NCBI GenBank assembly: GCA_951802195.1
Contig: OX637621.1
Coordinates: 992,001 to 1,056,000, forward strand
DNA from: Tausonia pullulans
Lineage: Eukaryota > Basidiomycota > Tremellomycetes > Cystofilobasidiales > Mrakiaceae
DNA: 64,000 nt
Direction: 5' to 3'
A model generated the notes under the pieces. It saw only the letters and a list, made by a program, of their open reading frames with translations. It had not been told where the DNA came from and did not search any database. Below are positions 10,526 through 21,767 of the stretch, piece after piece. Position numbers and translations under genes: made by a program. Numbering within the stretch: the stretch's first letter is position 1; the number at the start of each line of letters is the position of its first letter.

Positions 10526-13330
10526 AAGCCGCATGGATGCTTGTACTCGCGCGCGACCATTGTCAGGAGAGGATGGGATGTGCAAAGAGCTCACTCGGAT
10601 GTGGCGGAGTTGACGTCTTTACTTCGTTTCCGCCAAAGCGAGGGAGGCAAAAGCTCGGACCTGACGAAGCAAATAAAGCTGAGACCTCATCTCGGCGTGC
10701 AGCACCACATCTCATGCGAACACGGAGGGAACGAAAGAAAGCCGCCCAATGGCAGCAGGTGAAGGGCCGACTGACTCTAACGGGCAAGCCCGCCCTACCC
10801 CACCCTTGACACGGGCGCGCCGCTGCTGGTATGCACGAGTCTTCCTCTTATTCGAAAAAGCGACTTCATCCTCCTCTTGGTCAGCCCAACGATAATCCTT
10901 GCTTTTTGCTTGCTTAGCCCGGCCCGGTGCCGATAGCCGACAAACACCAATACCGTTTGCCATTTTGTCCGCCTTGCCGCGTTGACGGCCCTGCCCCCAT
11001 CTCCACTCTCATCCTTCGCCCCACTCTCGTCCGTCTCGCTCAACTCGACGTCCACAATTCGCTTTACGACGTCCCTATCCGCATTGTGATCGAGCTCCGC
11101 CCCCACAAGCTAGGGCTCTCTTGCCCGACAGAGAATGCGCTCAAGGAGCGCTTGAGTATGGTCGAGGATGAGGGCTCCCTTTGCCGAGGTCGATGCTCTC
11201 ACTTACTGGGCCCAGCAGTCAACGCCCTCGCTCATGCACGTACGGTCCAAGAAGGGTGGGATTGCCGATGGCAGCAGTAACAACAGCGGGATGTCGTTGC
11301 CTGAGAGGCCGGATCGTCATGGAGGACAGGAAGGGCCGGCATTGACAGCACGTTTGGCTCAGGTGTCCTCGGACGGCCGCAGATGGGTCAATGGCAAGCA
11401 GTTCCATCGTGAAGAGGACGCGGCGCCGTGATGCAACGACCTTATCCTAGAGTCCCTCTACGGACGACTGAGCCCACAGGCGCGCAATCGACATGTCTCA
11501 GGCGGAGATCGGGCTTGCTGATAACATTCTGAAATGCTCATACTAGCTGCACAATGGCAATATGTGGGTTTGGGGGAGACGACCAAGTGGAAATCCAGAT
11601 CTTGAGTCACTATGACTGGAAGGGGAGGGAACTTGCGCATGTGCTAGAGCTAGGGTGGGTTGTTCTCCGCACGTTCGTTTATGGGCCACGCTGACGAAGA
11701 AGTCTTGCTCCATGCATTCTATGGGATTGTGCCGGCTTACATTGGCCCATATCTGGAAGGTGGGGCCGGTGGGGGCCTGCTTGACCACACTGCGTTCCTA
11801 CTCCTCACAGACCTTCAGTTGTCTCCGTCAGAATACGCTCTACCCAGGTATCGCTCTCGTTTCTGTTGCTCCAAATCCAATTCTTCTCAGCGACAGATCG
11901 CTTGCGGCTCGAATCAACTAGCTTCAGGGCATCCTGTGAAGCTAAGCTCTCGTGCATCTGGTTCGACTGGAGAAGGACGGGCACTCTCCAACAACCTCCT
12001 CGGTCGGCCATTTCCGGGCGACTTCATTGACTATCTCTGTATGTGTATGGGTGAAGGTATGACTGTTACAGTGTCCAAGTGAAGAGACCTCCTCGGATCT
12101 ATCGAGCGCATTCTGGCGACAGGTGGAGTTTTTGGGATTGAGTTGCTCTGGTAACTCTTGCTGCCTCCATCTCTCCGTTCATGTCGTGATCCTTGGAAAG
12201 CTCTCGCCAAGGATGCTTCGTGCCCAGGCGCCGTGCCCGTCCCTCTACCCATCGCGGCACCAAGTCGACACGCCAATTCACATTGCGCTGGCTCGAGCAT
12301 TGTCACCTAGCCCCAGCTCAGGCGACAAACAACACTCCCGAGTCGGTCCTGCACAAGATTCTCAATAGTACAGGTGTCAATCCCAAGACCCCCAGTGCGT
12401 CAATATCTCTCCTATATTTCACCTTTTTGCTCGAGAACTTAACTCCGCCTGCCGATTTTGCAGTGTGCCTGCCTGCCTGCCGTCATCGCCCTCTATTTTC
12501 CGACACCCCCTCGACCCCAGTCTTCTCCTTTTGTATCTCGCGGAACCCCCAACCTTCCCTTCTTCCCCGTGTCCTAAATTGAGTCGCTGAAACTCCCACC
12601 TCCAACACTAACTAGCCTCTCCTCCCACTCCTCAGAGACCCCGGCCCCCAGCGTCTCCTCTATGCTTCGCACCCTCACTTCTCTTCTCTCCGCAACTCGC
12701 GCGAAACGCTCTTTAAACACCTCCCAACAGGAATCTGTGGCAGCCCCGCCGACGTCGACGCCTTCGCGCCTTACGACCGGGCGGACACCGCGTTCCGTGT
12801 GTGGATGGTCGATGAGCTGTAGTGGGGGGACCGGACGGCTTGGCAGGGGACTGGATCGTCATCGTCAAGCTTACTGGAGAAGAAGCGACACAAGAGGGGG
12901 ATCGGAAGTAACGGGGTGGAAGCTGACTCAACGGCAGCGACTGAAGAGAAAACGATGATCCCTTGGACGGTACGGGTGTACTTTGGAGAATGCTTGACCA
13001 CCTCTTTGGCCCGCAATTGATTCTACTTATCAACTGTCTCTCTGTTCCTTCCTCCCCTCTCTCCCCTCCCTCATCTCTCTCCATTTCGCAGCACAAGCCG
13101 CCGAGAATGGTGGCTTGAATCTCGCAGATCGATTCTGTAGGTTCTTGATGATGTCCCTGTTTTTAACTTCTTGACTTCGAGATTTGGTCTCCTTACGGGA
13201 CGAGATTTATATGGACGATTGCGGCAAGGGGAGAGAAATATCAAGAGGAAGGATCGCGAGTCCCAGTAGACTCCTAGAAGACGGGAAGAAGGGGGAGGGA
13301 GATGCGAGAGGCGCAAGCGACGTTCAAGAA
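10526..13330. other. 2.8 kb without an intact gene; coding-like islands
   Basis: No continuous gene can be built here. Several short plus-strand stretches have protein-like composition: about 10975-11240 (listed separately), 11690-11845 (HADEEVLLHAFYGIVPAYIG), 12078-12165 (GSIERILATGGVFGIELLW), 12320-12400 (SVLHKILNSTGVNPKTP), 12730-12820 (YDRADTAFRVWMVDEL) and 12848-12910 (DWIVIVKLTGEEA). They sit in different frames with stops between them. They may be remains of one or more dead genes or very intron-rich exons. I do not recognise most of them. Confidence 0.4.
10975..11240 (+). pseudogene. Possible relic of an NDUFAF6-type (squalene/phytoene synthase fold) gene
   Basis: Two adjacent frames read like the middle of NDUFAF6-family complex I assembly factors: LDVHNSLYDVPIRIVIELR then LKERLSMVEDEG in one frame, and PFAEVDALTYWAQQSTPSL in the next. 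The order and spacing resemble the family's helices (RLIDAREDDL... followed by LEAYAEATSSSLLYL). A frame change near 11165 and the absence of recognisable flanking parts point to a decayed copy. The match is from memory and weak; a chance resemblance is quite possible. Confidence 0.25.
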
Positions 13331-16158
13331 TCACTCCGTCTTCTTCTCCTGGTCCAAGAGCGCCTCGAGCCAGTGCGCACCAGCTCCGCCAGCCGCGCCA
13401 GGGATGATCTTGGCTCCGCATTCCCTGAGGTACACGACGACCTCGCGGCCGTCCCTCCGGCCCTGCTGCTTCGGCTCTTCGCCAGGCGCCGCCGTGGAGG
13501 GTACCGCCAGTGTCTCCCCGCCACTACCGCCGTTGGCCTGCAGCGATAGAGATGGTGCAGCGTCCGTGAAGAACGTAGCAAGCCAGCTACATGCCTTGAC
13601 CTTCTTCGTCCCGGCGGGCGCCTCCTCGAGATCGATGAGGTACGCCTCGAGCGCCTTGGCGGCACGGAGGCGGGTCCGGAGGATCTGCCGGATAAGGCGG
13701 CGGGAGGGGATCCTAGGCTTGTTGGCTTCGAAGGGGGGAGGTTGGGATGCGACGGTCGCTTCGGAAAGAGGGGAGCCCGTCCGAGGTGGCGGGGTCGTGG
13801 GATTCGAGGGCAAAGCGGGTGCCGAGGTGAGGACGGCATAGGAGGAGGCGCGGCTGAGAGGGGCCGGAGGAGGTAGGGTGACGTCCCAGGAGCGGGGGGA
13901 CCAGATGCCGAGGAGGATTCGGAAGGCGGCGCTGAGCTTGCGGAAGCTGGGGATAGAAAGTGACCATCAGAAATTCAGCGAAGACCCAGTCAGCCAGAGG
14001 GCGCTGTTGGTACACGCACTGCTCATAGTTGTCGTCGATGAGCGAGAGGTGATACATTACGAGACCCCAGACGCAAAGTCCCGCAAGGAAGAGACCTGCG
14101 AGCGAGCCAAGGAGGCCGCCCATCCGGAAAACGGCGAAGAAGAGGCCGAGCCCCATGATCGGGTAGACGAGGATGCTGACGAAGAGTCCAGCAAACATCT
14201 TCATCTGCGCCTGGGTCTCGGTCTCGTCCTCGACGAGCTTAGCACCGGTACGGCCGATGATGTAGATCGGGATGTGCATAAGAAACGGGAGGGCAAAGAA
14301 CGGGAGCCGTATGAGGGACGAGAGAAACTCGCGGAGAAAGAGCGCGAGGATCGTCGTCCGCGATGGGAGACGCGTAGGGCGGTCCGAGTCGAGTGACGAC
14401 AGCGGGAGCGGGATGTGGGAGAGGGAAGAAGAAGGGATCCGCGCAGTCGAGAGGTAGGACGAGTAGGCGATGAGTGTATTTTTGAGCGAGTAGAGTGGCG
14501 TCGCCGGGTCTGGCTGAGTGAAGAGGTCGACGAGGGTCTGGGTGACCTCGACGAAAGACTCCATCCGGAGATGGTCCTGCTCCTCCCAGAGGAGGTCCCG
14601 CGCCATTATGGCTGCATTCAAGGTATCCCTATTGAATAGTGATCATCAGTGCTGAGCGGGGCATTACGAATGTGAGCCGAGTCGCGTACCAGTCCTCGGC
14701 ATTGATGGTGAGCTTGTGCATCTCCTCCTCAATCTTGTGCGTGAGCCGCTTCACCGCACTCTTGGCTGCTCCCTCCTTCTGGCTTAGAAACTCCTCGGCA
14801 TAGTCGTCCATAGTGATAGGCTTGCCGAACCTGTCGGGGGGGGGGCTCCAGTCAGTCAGTCCATGTCGGGGCCAGCTTACCTCGAGCTCAGACTCACTCT
14901 ACGACTGCCCGCGACCGGTATTTGGTCTTGTCGCTGTAAGTTATACCAACGGGGATGACGACGGCGGGCTTCTTGCCCTTGGGTGACCGGCCCAAGACAT
15001 TGGCGCCGCCGTGGTGCTCCTCGAGATACGGGAGGTACTCAAGTGCCGTCCAGCTGACGCCGTCCTTAATGGGCATCATCCGTGAGTTGTGGTGAGACGT
15101 TCCCTCGGGGAAAACACCGATGATCTCGCCTCGGACCATGGCTGGTGTAGGTGTGAAAATGGCCAGATCAGCGATGCACCTGAAGTCAGTGCGGAGACAG
15201 TCGACGATCTCACCCTCAAAAGTGCCCCGGAAGAGGATCTGGTTATTCTTGGTCTTTCGGTCGACGGGAATATTACCTAGCCATCCTGAGTCAGCTCGTG
15301 CGTTGTTAGAGGGGGAGTGACGAGGAGGGTTCACCAGCGTTGAGCAGGAGCCATCCCACCACAGGATTCTTGAATAAAGAGTCCTTGACCTGTAACAAAG
15401 TGTCAGTCCGTGATCAAAGCCATCGAGTGAAAAAAAAAACAGGCTTGCTGACCCAATAGTGGATGTATCGCCTGAGGGTGCCCTTGACAGCCTTGTGGAC
15501 ACCATAAGAGAGACAGGCCGGGTCCTGGACAGGGAAGGTCACGCGGCAAGTTGAGGGAGGGAGGCGTTTCGGAGGCGTGCGACGGGAGTTGCCGGTGGGA
15601 GGATGTCAACATACGGGTACCTCGGAGCCCGAAGGGATGGGCATAGGGAATGTGGGGACACGTACAACAGCTGGTAACAAGCAGCAGGTGCGATGGCAGA
15701 CCAGAGGACGACAGAAGTGAAGGGCATCAGTGGAAGGGAAACATGCTGGCTGGAGCGCACACCCTCGGACAGCTCTCCCGTTCAGCGCGCGCCGTGCCAG
15801 CCGCAGAAAACCACGAGATATGCACCCATGTTCAGATGCGACGAAGCCCTACACAAAGCCGAGAGCGAGACAAGAGTGGAACGTCAGCGGTCTGCTCTGC
15901 CCTCCCGCCCATGTCCGCCCGGACCCTTCCTCTCCCTCACGCATGGACGTGGCCGGAGACAACAGGAGGGAAGTCTGCTGGCTGGATAGCTACTCACAGG
16001 ATGACGGCGCCCTCCCTGGGGATATTCTCGCCTCCAACGACTTTCACCTCGTGAAAGAAGCTGTCGACGGCGGAGAAGGCGAGGCGAACCAGGATATCGT
16101 GTGAGAGGCCGAAGCCGCTCTCTTTGGCGCCGGGGCCAGAGGCCTTCACAGGTGCCAT
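13331..16158 (-). CDS. Glycerol-3-phosphate (dihydroxyacetone-phosphate) acyltransferase
   Basis: ER acyltransferase of the fungal Gpt2/Sct1 class, the first step of phospholipid and triacylglycerol synthesis (acyl-CoA plus glycerol-3-phosphate to lysophosphatidate). Motifs seen: GNIPVDRKTKNNQILFRGTF (near 15240-15340), FPEGTSHHNSRM and IKDGVSW (15050-15115), then VVIPVGITYSDKTKYRSRAV (14890-14960). Several C-terminal hydrophobic segments follow (about 14030-14330: LPFFALPFLMHIPIYIIG, MFAGLFVSILVYPIMGLGLF, GSLAGLFLAGLCVWGLVMYH). The N-terminus MAPVKASGPGAKESGFG leads into a helix and the GGENIPREGAVIL block. The acyltransferase motif I (H-x-NM...D) is only partly visible as SHLNM near 15830-15850; the exon structure between 15560 and 15990 is unresolved. 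At least five introns; one near 14840 carries a run of ten G (C on the coding strand). Confidence 0.85.
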
Positions 16159-16422
16159 CACGAACGGACGGGTGGAAAGCAGGCGTGGGCTGGGGAGGAG
16201 GGGATGTGGGCTGGGGCTGGGTGAGTCGAGCGCTCGATGCGTAAGATGGCGGTCGTGAGAGACGTGAAGGCCTCTGGGTCAGCTTCGTAGGCGGCCTTCC
16301 CTCCTGCACCCCGCGTGGCTTGCCTGGGTGTCGGCTTGGCCTTCCTTGTCTCACCAGTCAACCCTCCGGCTGCACTCCGTACAGCTCCTCGCCATCAACC
16401 ATCACCATCGGTTCTTCCCGCC
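16159..16422. promoter_or_regulatory. Divergent promoter between the acyltransferase gene and DPM3
   Basis: Only 264 bp separate the start codons of two head-to-head genes whose products both work in the ER membrane. A shared promoter is likely. I see no clear TATA box; the DNA is C/T-rich toward DPM3. Confidence 0.5.
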
Positions 16423-17022
16423 ATGACGCGCCTGACGTCCCTCCTGCTCAAGAGCCTCCCCGTCGTCGCCATCTATCTCCTCTTCCTCACCAATGTCCTC
16501 CCCGTCCCTCTCCTCCCGGCCCACATCTCGGCCCAGCTTCTCCCCGTGGTGAGCAAGCGGGGCGCCTTGCCGTCTCTCGAACCCAACGGACAAAGAGCTG
16601 ACGACTGGCACGTACGCTAGATTCCTTGGGTCTTCCTCGTTGCGTTCGGCGCCTACGCGCTCGCGAGCCTTGGCTGGGGGCTCATCACCTTCCGGGACTG
16701 CCCCGAGGCCCACTATGAACTCTTGGCTGTGAGTCTCCGCATCGAGGGTGTTATGTGTACGGAATGAGCGAGTCATTCTGTTGGGACAGCTGTGCTCTTC
16801 TTTGCTTGGAGATGTGACGTGCCTTCCTGCTCGGGCGCTCCGCTCGGCCCCAGCCGTCAATTGACAGGCCGGGCTTCCTCTGGCTCCGACTACGCTTCTT
16901 TCCAGAGACCCAAGGTAGCTGACCGAATTATTGTGCTCCGCGCCCTTCCTTTTCCTTCTGGGCAGCAAATCGATGAGGCAAAGGCCGACTTGCGGGCAAA
17001 GGGCGTCTCGGTCGACTCGTGA
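16423..17022 (+). CDS. DPM3: Dolichol-phosphate mannosyltransferase subunit 3
   Basis: Small ER membrane protein of the DPM3 family. DPM3 holds the catalytic DPM1 in the ER membrane for synthesis of dolichol-phosphate-mannose, used in N-glycosylation, GPI anchors and O-mannosylation. The spliced protein has two hydrophobic helices: one in exon 1 (SLPVVAIYLLFLTNVLPVPL) and one in exon 2 (IPWVFLVAFGAYALASLGW). The family signature GLITFRDCPEAHYELLA then continues to QIDEAKADLRAKGV, matching DPM3 residue by residue. Exons: 16423-16548, 16621-16728, 16966-17022; all junctions are phase 0. Total about 97 aa, close to the usual 90-95. The gene is divergent from the acyltransferase gene. Confidence 0.92.
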
Positions 17023-17255
17023 TAGATACCACCTGTCTCTCGCTCACGCGTCCCCGTCACGTCCGTTGCCGTCCCGCGCCAGTTGGTGACGTGCCATGCG
17101 AGAGTCATCGCACAAACACGGCAAAAAGAATGTCTATCAAGTAATGTCAAACGAACGAAAAGGGAAACTCTTAAGCTCTTTCGAAGATCCTTCTCCCAAG
17201 GGCCTGAGCACTCCCACTCCCAGCTTGCCTTGCTCTCTCTCTCTCTCTGTCCTTG

Positions 17256-19919
17256 TTATCGGCCGACCCCCCACCCTTCCGCAGCGTCTGTCGCCCAACC
17301 AGCTTCAAGCCTCGCTCTTCGCTTCCGCTCCTTGCTCTGCGTCTCCCTCCTCCAACCGGCAAAGATCGACAGCGCGAGCGCGAGCGCGCACGCCGTCGTG
17401 GTGACCTTGAATGCGTCAAGGTAGCAGGTCTGAAAAATGCGGGGTGTGAGATATGGAGACATTGGTGGCTCGAGAGGAGGGGGGAAGGACAGTCTTACCC
17501 GGCCAAGCGTGCAGTCGTGCACTCCGGAATCCATGGACCCGCCTCGGCGGGTAAGGACGCGGGTTGCGAGGGCGAGAGTCGCTTTGGCGAGCTTGCCGGC
17601 CTGAGTAGAGAGGGGACGTCTGAGGACTTGTCGTCACTTGGGAAAGAGAGAGAGGTCTATGGGGACACACCGTGTGCACGTCAAAGGTATGCCCAAAGAC
17701 GAGGTTTGAAATGTTGCCTCCGATGACGGGCGCCATCGAGACGAGGCTGTGGAGATCAAGTCGCGTTAGGACGGACGCAGCTTGGTTGGCTCGTTGGCTT
17801 GCTTACCCCCAGTTCAACGAAAAGTTGGCTGGATGGAGAGAGGGATCAGCCCTTTGTCCATTCCTCTTGAGACCTTCGAACGACTCACAAAGACCAAACC
17901 ATTCAAGGCAAACGACTGGCGCCAGGCCAAAGAGCCCTCCGTAGGAGACCCCGAGCACGGTTGAGACGAGCCAGAGGCTGTGGACGTCCGTCGTTCCCAA
18001 AGCAATGACCTGGGAAATAAGGAAGCCCGTCGACACGATTGACATGAACCAGATTCGGCGGATCGCGAAGCGGTGCTTGGCGAGATCGGATCCCACGCCT
18101 GGAAAGAGCGAGATTCGTCAGTCTAGGGCAGACGACAATATGCCCGGAGAAGCTGCTCACCAAAGATGATGCGACCAGCGCAATTCCAGAGCGAGATGAC
18201 AGAGACCTGGGTGGCCTGGAGCTTGCCGAGCTCGATGGGGTCGAACGTGCCTCCGCCCTGACTGAAGAGCGCGAGGGTGGCGAGGCCGCAATTGTTGATC
18301 CCTGAATGAGGGCAAGAGCGATCAGTCGCCATCACTGGACTTTGGTCGGAAGGAAGACTCACACATTAGGCCCGTTCCGCTGAGGAGGCTCACGAGCCCC
18401 GCGAGGATCCAAAAGTCGAAGTTGCCAAACAGCCGACGTCCACAGATATTGATCTGATCGGGGTTAGCAGACTGCCGGCTGACGACCTGAGAGAGAGGCT
18501 CGCCAATGGCCGCCCTCTCCTCGCGCCGACCTAAGAGAGAGGTATGCGATCGCGTCGGGCTGAGCTCCAGGGCACTAGACTTACGCCGCACGCCAGCCTC
18601 CAACGGTGAGGGGGGCGTTACGACGATGTCGAGCTCTGGGTCAAACTCGCCGCCCTCGCGGTTGCTGCGAGTCTCCTCGTCTTCATCGTCACTCGCGTCG
18701 CTGTCCTCGTCTGCGAAGCGGTTTGGGATTGGGCTGTATCCGACGTCGCCTGGAATGCGCTCCCATCCGGACTCGTCAGCATCAGCCGTGTAGGCCACCG
18801 GCTCATACATCGTCGATCCCTCGAGAGGCACCGGCTTGACGAGGAAGATGCCGAGGAACATAGGGAAGAAGCAGCCAAAAGCGAGGACCCCCTAAGACAG
18901 TGAACGAGAGCACGAGAGCACGAGAATCCTCGGTCAGTTCTGCTGCCAATGCTCGTATCTTGAAGTAGGAAGGAAAGATGCGCACCAAGAATTCCGATGT
19001 GTTCCCCGGGAAGAATGCATGCGAGATCGTGGAGAAGATGAACGCCGAAAGACCGAAGCCAGCAAGGACGACACCTGTGGCCGTCGCGCGGGTCTTATCA
19101 GGGAAACTCTAAAAAGCGTGAACTTATGTCAGCATCAAGTCATCATCGGTATCCCCAGGCCAGTAAGAACAAGCAGGATGAGAGCGCACCTTCGCCGCCG
19201 TGTTGACCGCACCGGCGAGACCCGCCGAGGACCCAGCGCCTGTGCAGAAGTTGAAGGCGCAGAGGAGGACGAGACGAGCCCCACCATCGTTGTAGGCAAT
19301 CGAGCCGTCAAAGAAGGCCTTGACGCCCAGGTACCCGCTTAGCAAAAGGATGGCGGCGGTCGCCAGGTTGCTGCAGAAGTCGTCAAGGGAGGTCAGCCCG
19401 TTATCCGCGGTGTCGTCTGCCGGACGGTCGGTCGGCCCGGCCCGCTCTCGCGCTCGTGTGGGCACGCACATGCGAGGGCCTCTGGAGTCTACAATGATAC
19501 CCCATAGCGGTCCCGAGATGTATACTCCCTGGGCAGAGCTGGTAGTCAGAAGAGAACTAATCAATCCAGTCTGGCTTGTTGTCACTCGCTCACCAGGTTG
19601 CCAGCGGTGCCAACTGGGGTCGGGCGAGAGAAAGCGCAGGTTGGGAGGGGGAGGGGACAAGACGTGTCTGCGTGTCAGTACTCGCGACCCCAACTAGACA
19701 TATATTTAGCTCTCCATGATGGAGAGAGTCTGTTGTCTAACCAAGGTTGATCTGTGTTGAGGACATGTTCAGCTGCTTGGCGAACTGAGGTGCCCAGGCA
19801 CCGAAGGCGTAGTTGGAGCCCGCGACGCTAGACACGCCGATGGCGGCCAGGAGGGTGACCGTCCGGCGGACGAGCAGCTGGCGGTCCGAGAAGGAGGAGC
19901 CTGAGGACGGGGTTCCCAT
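17256..19919 (-). CDS. Major facilitator (nodulin-like) membrane transporter
   Basis: MFS protein of the fungal nodulin-like group (relatives of yeast Ymr155w and Mch1). The N-terminus MGTPSSGSSFSDRQLLVRR is followed by TM helix 1 with AGSNYAFGAWAPQFAKQL, typical of this group. Other segments: AAILLLSGYLGVKAFF, LVLLCAFNFCTGAGSSAGLA, a long acidic cytosolic loop in mid-protein (about 18600-18780, rich in D/E), FGNFDFWILAGLVSLLSGTG, and WGLVSMAPVIGGNISNLVFG. The last exon carries CYLDAFKVTTTACALALALS. About 600 aa split by ten or so introns. The substrate is unknown; members are proposed to move monocarboxylates or other small solutes. The stop at 17256 follows a short basic tail. Confidence 0.85.
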
Positions 19920-20190
19920 GACCGCACCAAGGAGAGAGGGAGCAACGGAGAAGGGATGATGGAGGTTGGTAGCTGAAAACGCGATAGCGGAAGGAGGGTG
20001 ATCAAGGAAGCCTTCGGCGACGTCCGCACCTCGCTGACGCCGGTAGCCCGCGCGATGATGACAACGTAGGAGACAAGAACAAACAGGACACTCTCATTTG
20101 CTCACTCTAGAGACAATCCACAGCCCCATGATAGCCATGCATCTCCTCCAATTCAAGACCGCTGAATTCACGCCTCAACTCGTTTTTCTT

Positions 20191-21380
20191 CTAGTCCTGG
20201 TCCTCCGCCTCGCGCGTGAAGACGCCAGACCAATGGCAGAAGAGTGTTTTCCCTTCCCCTGGCTTCCTCTGGATGTCATGATGTGACCAGCCACCGACGT
20301 TTTTGACGATGTCAAAAGTTCGCTGGTCCATCCGGCAGCCGTCAAAGATCCACGCCCAGACGGGCGTCCAGAGCTTCTGCCAAAAGATGGCGTCCGGGTC
20401 GTCCTCTGTCGGGGAGAAGGCACCACCGACGTACGTCAGCAGGACGTCGGCCTTCAAGGCACTTTGCGGACTTCGAGTGAACTTGTCCACCTGCCCTTGG
20501 CACGGCAGCCAGCTGATCTGCCCTTGCTCGGCATTCACTCACCCGGTTCAGCAGCGACATGCTCGTAGACGAGCATCTTGCCTCCAGGCGCCATGAAGCT
20601 CCTGATAAACGCTGGGAGGACCTTCTCAGGCGAAGGGATCGAGCAGAGCGTGAGGACCGAGACGACTGTATCAATGGGTCGCTCCCTCGAGCCAGCGGGG
20701 AGGGCACGTCGGATCGCGTCGAGGTCCTCGAGGCCCGCTGCGACAATGATGATTTTGGATTGAGGGAGGCCGGCAGAGTTGGCGGTCTCCCTAAGAAGAC
20801 AGGTAAGTGGGTTTCAGATGGAGGAAGAACAGATTATTTTGATTCGGCGCGCGCGGACGGACCTGAGTTTGGCATGCATGTGAGGGTTTGGCTCGACAGC
20901 AACGTACAGGTCAACCTAAAAGTGTTGATTCTTCAGTTATAGGTTAAATTTTGGCGTCTTCACAATTGAGACTCGCCTTCTCGATGTCAAGATAGCGAAG
21001 GGTGGGGCCGTAGCCTGCGCCAATGTCGAGAACCGTCCCACGGGTGTTTTTCCGAAGAAGCTCTGGGAAAATCGTTCCCAGCGTCCATGAAAGAGAGATC
21101 AATGAGTTTCAAAGGAGAGGAAGGCCAAACACGTCAACAGCAGCTCGAGTGTTCAGTTGATGTACTTTTTAGGCGTTTACTCACGCTCTCTGGCATCCTT
21201 CGAGTTTGCCTCCACCCCGATGCCCATCATTGACCAGAGGTACGAAAAGAAGAGCCGGCGAGCGGCGGCAGGTCGGAGGAGCAGCGACGGCTCGGCGTGG
21301 ACGGCCCAGATAAAGCGAGGGAGCGCCGTTCTGATGGCGAACCAGAGGTCTTCAAGGGGGGAGAGCGCCTTCGGGTGCAT
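20191..21380 (-). CDS. SAM-dependent methyltransferase, METTL7-like
   Basis: Class I methyltransferase. The SAM-binding motif I is LDIGAGYGPTLRYL (near 21000-21050), followed by an acidic loop (VDLYVAVEPNPHMHAKLRE). Motif IV-like VVSVLTLCSIPSPEKVLPAF and a conserved K-M-L-V-Y-E-H strand come next. The C-terminal FWQKLWTPVWAWIFDGCRMD and the GGW motif resemble METTL7/TMT1 proteins, which methylate thiols at ER or lipid-droplet membranes. A hydrophobic N-terminal stretch (RLFFSYLWSMMGIG) may anchor the protein. At least three introns (about 20540-20550, 20790-20870, 20920-20975). The function is inferred from fold only; the substrate is unknown. Confidence 0.75.
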
Positions 21381-21767
21381 GAAGAGGTAGTGGTGTTGGT
21401 TGGAAGGTGAAGATGGAACCAGCCGGCCTGAGCGTGGTGTCGTCTTTCATTTCTATTAGTGCGCGTCTCTGCTCCAGCTTCAAAGCCCAGCAGGGGAACG
21501 GGGAGTCGGAATGTAACGGCATCGTTCGCTCAATGCTTTACTCATGCATGCGCTAGCTTTTCCTTGGCTCCGCTTGCGGAAGACATAGCCAGGGTCTGGA
21601 GAGGTACATTTGGTTATGGAAAATAGACTCCTTCGAACGAACCAAAAAAAATTGAAAAGAGCCAGAAATGTCTGTGGTGGGAAATAACAAATTAAACTAG
21701 GAGGTGCTATTGCTGGTCGGCTAATCCTCCCTGCCTCTCCCTCCGCAGGCGTATAAGGATCGACTCT
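21381..21767. other. Intergenic spacer
   Basis: No gene seen. It holds the promoter of the methyltransferase gene and the 3' end of the DUF89 gene, both on the minus strand, with an A-rich patch near 21640. Confidence 0.5.

Noticed and set aside
16912-16920. Possible 9-nt exon AGACCCAAG in DPM3
   Set aside because: Joining exon 2 straight to QIDEAKADL aligns with DPM3 proteins without a gap; the extra three residues do not fit.
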